Part shown: one piece after another, positions 56,395 to 64,000 of the stretch
How positions within the stretch are numbered: the stretch's first letter is position 1
Layout of the letters: each line of letters begins with the position of its first letter
From: Toxonevra muliebris
Lineage: Eukaryota; Arthropoda; Insecta; Diptera; Pallopteridae
Assembly: GCA_963691655.1 (NCBI GenBank)
Contig: OY829328.1
Coordinates: 74,466,400 to 74,530,399, forward strand
DNA length: 64,000 nucleotides
Direction: 5' to 3'
The notes under the pieces: generated by a model
The model's input: the letters and a program-made list of their open reading frames with translations, nothing else
Database searches by the model: none
Told to the model about the DNA's origin: nothing
Position numbers and translations under genes: made by a program

Positions 56395-57490
56395 ACCAAC
56401 ATAAAAAATCATAACTTAATAATTATTTTGTGATTTTAATCTTTTTCGATCAACGATAATAATTATTGCTTGATTTTTATTTTTTTCATCTGGTAGAAAA
56501 ATTATTATTTAATTTTTCTATTTTTGCTCAACCGAAAAAAATCAATTTATTATTTATATAAAAATACAAATTTTTGTTTGAGTTCAATATTTTTGCTCAG
56601 GAAAAAAAAAATATTTTTTAAGTTTAATATTTTTACTCAGGAAAAAAAATTATTTTTTAAGTTTTATTTTCCTACTCGGAATTTAAAATTCATAATTGAG
56701 TTTTATTTTTTGTCTCAAAATGAAAAATTCAAAATGTTGTTATTATGAGCACAAAGATAAATAAATTTTCCTTAACTTGGAGCTCTCAGATTCCGGATTC
56801 TGCACTTGATGCAGAGACCTTAAAACACAGCCAAGAATGGAAGTTGAGCTTGGGGATTGGGTATATTATAAAACTGTGTTTGAAGCTTGAAAAACGATTG
56901 GTTTCGATGAAAACATTTTCTGTGGTGAGCTTGGTTCACCTCCATCAATTTGAGCACTACATTTTAGTCACTGATTTACTAATTTGGTTGCATGTGAAAG
57001 CCATGCAATTTTGATAAGTGTTTTTTATCTTTGCATATCAAAAACAACTCATTGATAAGGTTTTTGTTGGTATTTTTATTCATTCGTAAATGACAGTGTA
57101 ACGGGGAGAAAAATTGATCACATGTTTTGAGTTTTTCGTTTTGAAAAAAGAAAAATAAAACTTTAACGTTAATTTTTATTCCCGAGCAAGAAAATAAAAC
57201 TCAAAAAATAATTTTTATTCTTGATTTAAAAAAATTAAACTCTTAAAAAAAATGTTTATTCCTAAGAAATAAAAATCATATAATAATTTTTTTAGGCAAG
57301 AAAAAGCATAAAAAACAAACAATGATTTTTATACCAGAACAAAAATATAAAAATCTTTAAATAATAATTAAAAGAATTTTTTTTTAATTCTTAGAAAAAA
57401 TTCCAAGTATTTTTGAAGTTGTAGACCTGAAAATAATTGTACGGTATAAATAAAATCATATTATAAAAATCATGTAATTTTATGCTCTCC
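56395..57490. repeat. large inverted repeat with tandem-repeat arms
   Basis: The left arm (about 56400-56745) consists of ~45-50 bp units around AGTTTTATTTTCCTACTCGG and TTTTTGCTCAGGAAAAA. The right arm (about 57110-57480) is its reverse complement (CCCGAGCAAGAAAATAAAAC, then CAAAAAATAATTTTTATTC). Innermost arms match closely (AGTTTTATTTTT..TCAAAA(T/C)GAAAAA(T/C)TCAAAA). A 365-bp non-repeated core (56745-57110) contains an 89-codon frame of unknown nature. The layout resembles the 45.5-kb foldback element, but termini and target duplication are unresolved. Confidence 0.65.
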
Positions 57491-57759
57491 AAATCGTAAT
57501 CCTCCTTAACCTAAAGCTGGTAGCTTTGGGGTCCTTTGATCAACAACGATTTTCTCACTTTATTGAATTAAATACTGTACAATTTAAAATGTTAAAAAAT
57601 TTTTAATACACTCATGTCAAATAATTTAAAATAATTATTTCAAAAATATTTCCACGTCAGCATTCAATGTTCTTTAAAAATTTTACAAATCATATAAAAA
57701 AATCATTTAACATTTCACAAAGAGATTTAACCATTTAAAAATAAAAATATTACATAAAA

Positions 57760-59706
57760 ATGAATTTCAGTTCAAATGATCTAAATTTGCCGGTGTTTCT
57801 TTTATCAAGTAATGTAAATTAAAAAAAAAAAGATGCCAAAAAAAAAAAAAAAAAAAAATGCGTAAAAGTTTGTTAACATTTTAATTTATTGAATTTTTTC
57901 TTTATTTTTGTATTTACTTTGAAGGGAATCGCTTGAAGTACCACCTTCCAGGTTTTATGCCTAAATATATAAGAAAGCATCGTAACTTATTGACGCGTTG
58001 TTGTAATGAAGGTGAGTATTAAACAAAAACAAAGACATTGAACAAAAATTCCTTAATTAACTTGAGCTTCTCTCTGTTTCCAACAACAATTTTACAAAAT
58101 AAACCTTACAAAATGAAGAAAATGAAACTGAAACAGCAACTAAAGCATATCAAAAGCATTTGATGGGCTTGTATCCACCTAGCAAAGGCGCTGCGAAATG
58201 TAAACTGACTAGCGGTTCAAAAGATCAACGCTCACTGATAGACTCAAAGGCATGGCAGCTACCGCCGAATCTTTATGATGTTCCAGTGGTGATATTGAAA
58301 AAGTTTAAAGGTGCCGGTGGTGCTCATTGGGCCAAGTTACCGAAAAAAAAGTTTCGGAGAATTATACACGTAGTAAAGAAAGTTACTAAACCACAATGGA
58401 AATTTTATGATTACCCACGAGAAATGGATCGTTTCCAACGACCGTGTTATAAATATAAGGGAATATTTGTGAGTAGTAAGTTGAGATAAAGTAGAAGAAA
58501 TTTCACATGATAATACTGAGCTATATATTTATATATGTAACTGTCTATCTGTTAGATGCACGTACACGTAGGCCAAGTACACGTTCTATGGTCGATAATC
58601 TAGTAACATGTTATCGCTTTCCAAGTGATCCGGGACCGACGCGTTACGTTCCAACAAACCATGAGCTTAGGTTTCATTTAAGGTAAACTCAAAAGTTTAT
58701 TTCAAATCGTTGATTCGCTTAAACTTTTATTTTTTTTATTTCATTAAGAATGCCATATATTAAACAGGCTATTCCGAACCCACACTTGTTTCTCCAAAAG
58801 TCTTGTGTCCCGTTAAAAGTAAGTTCATATCATAAAAAAAATATTAGTTTCGCACCTGCACCCGGGCGTTATGAGAATCGCTTTAAGGGCATATGCCCGT
58901 GTACATGCAAAAGAATTTATTATCCTGATATACATTTGGCTATCGAACATGAGAAACGATTGAAATTTCGACGTCAGCCGTATAAGAAAATCAAGTTGCG
59001 CCTATTTTGTTCACCCAATTGGCGTCATGTGGTCGGGCGTGGGCATACGTATCTATTCAAAGAGCCAAGGAGTAAGAAAAGGAAAATCAAGAGTTTTAGA
59101 GTGGCAAAAAAATTAGAGAAAACCCTACAATTATATCCCGATTCACGTTACATTAGCTTGATCACTAATCCAACAACTTATGAACCACAATCTATACGTT
59201 CAGCCATAGATCCATATATAATGTTCCGCCCCAATTTTCGTTACAATTGCATTGTTAAACGTGTTATGCGTAAACAGTTGCGTAACAATAAGAAAATCGC
59301 TTTCAATAGCGGCCAAAAACGTTTCAAAGACGATGTACGTCCGATGCCATTGACCATGACACAAATGGAAAGAATAAAGGAGAACTTACCGTTAGAGCGC
59401 CAATTGCGTGATCAACCTATAATGAGAAAAAATGCAAGTCAAATTAAATCACAATTGATGCCGGCGCCAAATCCAAATGTTCAGATAGTTATGCGTAAGC
59501 CTACATTTAAATTTTTACCCTTGCCCCGGCCGAAAGTTTTGGTAACCATTAAGGATACAGAACCGGATACAACAGGAGGAACTGGAGATGGAATGGATGT
59601 GTATAAACCGACACCTTTTTTTGGCAAACCTGTAAATGCGATAGATTTTCTAAGGCCTGGCACAACTTTAGACGCAATTGAACCTAGAAAATCAATATCC
59701 GATTAA
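57760..59706 (+). CDS. PG-rich (sperm-tail/ciliary-like) protein, tandem paralogue 3
   Basis: Exons 57760-57808, 57925-58011, 58119-58475, 58556-58682 and 58749-59706, phases 1, 1, 1, 2, total 1578 nt and 525 residues. The start MNFSSNDLNLPVFLLS matches the paralogues. Exon 2 encodes RNRLKYHLPGFMPKYIRKH; exon 3 MGLYPPS, LPPNLYDVP, GAGGAHW and KPQWKFYDY; exon 5 FAPAPGRYE (about 241-249), CPCTCKRIYYP, CSPNWRHVVGRGHTYLFK, NNKKIAFNSGQKRF, LPLERQLRDQPIMRK and LPLPRPKVLVTIKDT. It has the longest C-terminal tail, with TTGGTGDGMDVYKPTPFFGK absent from the others. Paralogue 1 shares the NNKKISFQSG counterpart, which paralogue 2 lacks. Role inferred as for paralogue 1. Confidence 0.85.
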
Positions 59707-61570
59707 ATTAATTTAGTATTTGTAGATTTATTTTTATGTTAATATACTGTGTTTTATATGTGAGTGATTAATCGCATGTTTTGTTTGGTATGCCTATGGA
59801 TGCTTAATGAGAAGTTTATAGGTATGGGGAAGGAGACGATAAAATAAGCATGCATGTAGGATTGTTTTTGTACACATAAGTTGCATTCCCGAGAACAAAT
59901 ATGCTAGTCGATCAATTCAAAAGTGCTGAAGTTAAACCAAAATAAATGCGGGTTGTTTTCAAATAAATTATGAAGCTTGGTGTATAATACGAGTTTTTGC
60001 TAAATCTCCACTAAGTGAGTTTTATCACTGAGCCGAGATAGCAGAGAGATAGGCTTAGATGGACTTAAGCGAAATTAGTTGTCACACATATTAAGATTTA
60101 AGCGTTTTTTTTTTTGTATCTACTAAGTAATGGATAATTCTGTATACTAGATTTTTAAGCTAAACATCTGGAAAACGGACTTAAAGGATTTTGATTTTTA
60201 TGAACTCAACTATTTTTTTAATAAAGTTTTCATATATGTATGTATGTAGTTAACCCATTTTCGCCACCCTGGTGATTCTAGTCAGCACTACTTTAAGAGA
60301 CCGTAGTGTTTCAGATATAGCAAATATATACCAATTTGTGATTTCTTATGTTTACAAGGGAACTTTTTCGAAAAATTTGAAATGATGCGTACTTTTAGTA
60401 AGCACACATATGTGCTAAAAGTACAAAGCATATTTGAGAAAAATTACGCTGGTGATTTTAGTTTTTTTTTTTTAGCGGACAAAAAGGAGTAAATAATTCA
60501 TGGGAATCTTTTCCATTCCTTCCCATTGATCATTCGATTTAGGTTCATTCTAAATCATTCGTAAGAACAGAGTTGATGGTACTTATGTATCTAAGGTGAT
60601 ACCACAGCATTGTTTGATTCCAAGCCAGCAAGCTCTACTGATTCGATAGAAAGATAACGCTTAAGTCACGGTTCTAACAAACCACAGAACCTTAAAAACT
60701 TTTGCTCAAGCGAAACAGTACGATCGAAAGCAAAAAATTATGTGTCTGCAAGCACTCACAGTAGAGGTGGAACTTTGTTGTTTATTTGAAAATTACACAG
60801 TTCAACAGCATTTTTCCGCCGAAAAAAAATACGCGTATGTTCGGTTATACAATACTGCAGCATTTGCAGAAGCAAAAACGTTCAAAATGTACTGGTTGCT
60901 GGTCAAGCATTAGCGGTAAGAAGGAGCATCGCTGCAACAGTCCCTTGCTGTTAAATAAGTACTCAGCAGACAAATATTGACGTTTTAAACGCTTTTGTTT
61001 CTGAAAATGTTGCAATACTGTATGGCCGAATATACCCTATGAAAATCGGAAAAATCGGCGCTGGACACCTGAGGACGTCCCCTTGTTGGTCAAAATTAAT
61101 GATACAGTTATCTAAATTAATCATAATGCTGAATTCACATTATAGTATATTTTATTTATGTGGGTAGGCTGCTATTTCCTTTTAGTAACCGTTAACCGTT
61201 ATATATATGACTTTTATGTCTTCGGTGACTCCTAGTGAAATTTTCTGGCAAATATTTTTGTGGAATATTTTAATCCATAAATGTCTCTTTTGAAAAGGCT
61301 TTTCAGGTTTTCATCAATAAAGGGGTCACATTTTTCCCATAAAAAGAGGAACTAAAGGGTTAAAATGTTCTACAGAAATGACCCTTGTAAAATTCTACAA
61401 TACAACTTTGCCAATAAGATTTTTCTCAGACATCAATTTATAACACTTCTTGCACTTAGTATTCAGCTCCCTTCGACCAAAATAAGAAAACTTTGACCAT
61501 TGTAAAAAAAAAACTGAGACGTGCTGGACTAAAAGTTTGTTTTCATAGACTGAATTAATAATAAATAAAC
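59707..61570. other. non-coding stretch downstream of the gene trio
   Basis: It opens with the conserved 3' block (AATTTAGTATTTGTAGAT, 59708). Later sequence is AT-rich with two poly-T tracts. Around 60840-60980 a plus frame gives LQKQKRSKCTGCWSSISGKK then EHRCN, a C-x2-C..H-x-C pattern of uncertain meaning, possibly an eroded transposon end. Confidence 0.45.
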
Positions 61571-61580
61571 TTCAACGTTT

Positions 61581-61922
61581 ATGGAAATCGGAAAAATCGA
61601 TGTCATACACAATGCGCACAAAGCTAATGGCACCATCACAGCAGGCTGCAATCTAAATTCAAATTCAAAACATCATACGATCGAGAACAGCCAATCACAG
61701 AAAAGCAACAGAATATCACCTCATACCAGTTGCGACAAAGAAGAAGAAGAAGAAGAACTGACTATGAAAGAACGTGTACAGCAGTATTATGAGCAATGTG
61801 TGGATAGCAGCCGACAAGTAAGGATCTCTGTGTGTCAACAGCGGAGGAAGAACAAATGCGTGCAGGTGAGTGAACGACAAAAGAACAAGAAAAACCCAGT
61901 AGGGCAAATCCCCAAACCTTGA
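61581..61922 (+). other. 113-codon open frame of unknown nature
   Basis: ATG 61581 opens MEIGKIDVIHNAHKANGTIT; the product is polar, has an EEEEEE acidic run and a KERVQQYYEQC segment, and ends NPVGQIPKP. It lies just 5' of the 80-bp tandem repeats and polyadenylation-like signal at 61.95-62.45 kb, so it may belong to an LTR-element-like unit. No domain recognised and no clear coding signature. Confidence 0.25.
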
Positions 61923-61954
61923 TGGACAATCCCTAGTGACTTAGATACGAACTT

Positions 61955-62440
61955 GTTAGGAAACTCCAGGTCTCGTACCGTGCATGACGTGTTTTGACCG
62001 ATTTGCATGTGCGAACCGACTTGGTCCACCGGGTACTAAGCGCCAGGTCTCACCTCTATGCTTGACGTGTTTTGATCGACCTGCATAGTTATGAGTCGAC
62101 TTGGTCTCGTAAACAATAAATCACCAGGTCTTACTCCCACGCGTGGTTATAAGCCGATTTTGTCCTTAGGAGGGAGAGAACGAACCGAAATAGAATCACC
62201 GGGTACACCAAAAGCAGCGAAGCACACACACGCATTGAATTCCTTCGGCACAGCAGCGGCGCTTCACTAGCGTGCTCTCTTGGTTATCCACGCATTGTAT
62301 TTTTATGTATAAGTGTTAGATTAAGTGAAGTTGTGATTTAACGTTTTACACCTGAATATTAATTGAATTGTGAAGAAATAAATGGTGTCTTTATGTTTAA
62401 ATGAAACTAGGGTCTCCTGCAAAATATAAATTGTTGTAAC
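61955..62440 (+). repeat. ~80-bp tandem repeat and LTR-like segment
   Basis: Three units begin CCAGGTCTC/CCAGGTCTT (near 61967, 62043, 62126) and share GACGTGTTTTGA(C/T)CGA and GACTTGGTC, period about 80 bp. Downstream lie a GC-richer promoter-like region, AAGAAATAAATGGTG (about 62373, possible polyadenylation signal) and GTTGTAACGAAAGGATCC. Order resembles an LTR with an internal repeat, but boundaries and target duplication are not found. Confidence 0.4.
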
Positions 62441-62742
62441 GAAAGGATCCTCTGGAGCCCGGTCAGTTCTACCCCGGCCAAGAAAGAACGTTCCATTACA
62501 CCTTCCCACTTTCCTTTTCAGTTTTTCACTCCTCATTTTTCTCCCTTTCACTCCTATCTCTCATTATCCCACCTCTCTCTTTTCTTCCTCTATAATTCTT
62601 CTACTTTCACCTCTTTTCATCTTTCTGTTTATATTTTTCGCCTTTTTCTTCGTTAAATTTCTTTCTCGTTCTTTAATTTCTATCTTTCTTCTTTTTTTCT
62701 TTTTTATTTCTTTAGCTTTTTCTATATTTCTTCTTGCAGTTA

Positions 62743-63045
62743 GGTTAGGTTAGGTTGGAGTGGCTGTCAAGAGACACACTTAGGCTTGAACGGCCCATTG
62801 TGATACCACATAGTTGGACCTACAGTTTAACGCCGATTCCGAACGGCGGTGTGGCAATTTTTTTTATCGGCTTGGTGGTTTTGCCACTATCTTTTTTGTA
62901 CACTATCTTATAATTCTCATACACTTCATATTGATAGTGAATACAAGAAAGTAATGAAAATTAAACACCAGACGAAGACGGGAATCGAACCCAAACCTCA
63001 CAGATGAAAGTCTAGTGCACTATTCACTAGGCTATCGAGGTCGTC
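62743..63045 (-). mobile_element. complete tRNA-derived SINE with target duplication
   Basis: Flanked by 14-bp direct repeats TCTTCTTGCAGTTA (62729-62742 and 63046-63059). Sense is minus: head GACGACCTCGATAGCCTAGT with A-box region, B box GGGTTCGATTCCC, body shared with the SINE at 41.5 kb up to GTAGGTCC, then CAACTATGTGGTATCACAAT, GACAGCCACTCC and a (AACCT)3 tail. The head is closest by eye to tRNA-Glu. The 3' tail resembles the 3' ends of the LINE relics at 32.1 and 42.2 kb, which suggests LINE-dependent retroposition. Confidence 0.88.
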
Positions 63046-63084
63046 TCTTCTTGCAGTTACTGTTGTAAAAAGTGAGATTGAAGA

Positions 63085-63470
63085 AGAAACGAAAAACTTA
63101 CTTACTTGTCAGCGAAGGCGCCACAAGCTTTGCCAATCGCCTCTGCTATGCGATGTCGTTGACGACAGTTGGTAAGGAGATTTTGTCAACCTCTTCTGCG
63201 CGTTTTACCACCTTGGCTCAAATAGAATACTTTCTTAGCTGGAGCGTATCTGTTGGAGCGCATCTGTTGGATTTTTATACGCTTGACTATGTCAGCATTG
63301 GAACCTAGATCGTGCGAAGTGTCTGTCTCTCGAAACATTCTCTCATCATTGGTGAACATCGTTCATCTCTCAGCGCTTTATATTAGGACGGGGAGGATGA
63401 GAGACTTATAGAGCGTTTTGTTCAATATTTCCTTTGCATGTGAAGTTGCTTTCTAGAGTGGGTTTATTGA
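63085..63470 (-). mobile_element. RTE-like LINE relic, ORF2 C-terminal part
   Basis: The minus strand reads KTLYKSLILPVLIYSAER, TMFTNDERMF, GSNADIVKRIKIQQMR, APAKKVFYLSQGGKTRRRG and NCRQRHRIAEAIGKACG. This matches the post-RT region of RTE/BovB-like LINEs (family L-RPV--YG-ETW-----E, -DI---IK--RLRWLGHV-RM, VF---P-G-RRRGRP). Frame breaks occur near 63300. 5'-truncated. Confidence 0.6.
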
Positions 63471-64000
63471 ACTCTTGTATAAATCATCCATATCCTTGAA
63501 AAAGTAAACGAAACAATAATCAATGAAGACAAAAATCTGTTAAAAATACTAAAAAAATATTTATTTATTCGATTTATGTATTAAAATTATAAGGAATTGT
63601 GTGGTGTTAATTTGCAAAGATTTTCCTCCTTCGATTTTATTTTTGATAACATTTAAGTCTCACAACTTGTTATACATGGCGTATGAGTAATATGTTTATT
63701 TTACTTTCGCTTATATTCATTTAAAAAAATTCTATAATTTTTCCCAAAACACTTTTTGTTAAAAAATTAATTAATAAAAAACAATTATGTGTGTTTTATT
63801 TATTTAAAAGAAGAATTCGTCTTTTGTTCTAGTAAAACAATCATTTGTATTTTATTAATTTTAATTAAAATTATATGTGTATTTTTCTCTTTACATAAGA
63901 AAAATAATAATAATATTCTTTTGAATTTGTTGTGGGTCAACGAATTTCATTGCTTCTCTCTTGCTACTACAGAACAAAAAATATACAGATTTATATTTTT
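63471..64000. other. AT-rich end of window, no gene seen
   Basis: Poly-A/T-rich sequence with short frames only. Confidence 0.5.

Overview
This window is eukaryotic and looks like a brachyceran fly genome. It is AT-rich, its genes have short GT-AG introns, it carries a decayed aspartyl-tRNA synthetase copy, and it is dense with Tc1/mariner, hAT, LINE, SINE and LTR relics. Several DD41D 'rosa'-type transposase relics (a family first described from Ceratitis rosa) make a tephritid fruit fly the best guess; that is an inference and no species can be named. There is nothing bacterial or viral-genome-like here.

The only multi-exon host genes I can support are three tandem, same-strand paralogues at about 43.1-45.2, 49.9-52.0 and 57.8-59.7 kb. 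I reconstructed five exons for each. Splice phases are identical (1,1,1,2) and each joined frame is open: 494, 517 and 525 residues. All three are strongly basic and carry a PG-rich PGRYE/D motif like those of sperm-tail/ciliary PG-rich proteins. A block 5' of the first two and a short block after all three stop codons are also conserved. I do not recognise an orthologue by name.

Layout. 1-9 kb: a 30-bp minisatellite, a 12-bp-period minisatellite holding a solo LTR, and a 1.6 kb 10-bp satellite whose left end is a transposon end. 9.4-10.7 kb: AspRS pseudogene (-). 10.8-13.6 kb: LINE and LTR debris. 14.7-15.6 kb: more 12-bp minisatellite. 16-18 kb: rosa-type relic split by an LTR-like insert. 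19.8-22.5 kb: dimeric SINE, minisatellite and a LINE relic (-). 23-28.3 kb: rosa fragment, DD34D mariner relic, and a DD37E relic fused to it. 30.2-31.2 kb: hAT element with perfect 8-bp target duplications, lodged in a palindromic repeat. 32-34.4 kb: two LINE relics head to head, then a rosa relic holding a MITE. 37.3-38.6 kb: an intact DD37D element with an open transposase. 40.3-42.9 kb: rosa relic, dimeric SINE, LINE 3' end. 43-59.7 kb: the gene trio, with spacers filled by minisatellites, a foldback element with a nested MITE, and a large inverted repeat. 59.7-64 kb: LTR-like repeats, a complete SINE and an RTE-like LINE relic.

The most unusual material is in the repeats. Two foldback-type elements carry tandem satellites. 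The SINE exists in two versions that share a head and body but swap 3' modules, and one version ends like the LINE relics in the same window. The tandem gene family is the main candidate for undescribed biology.
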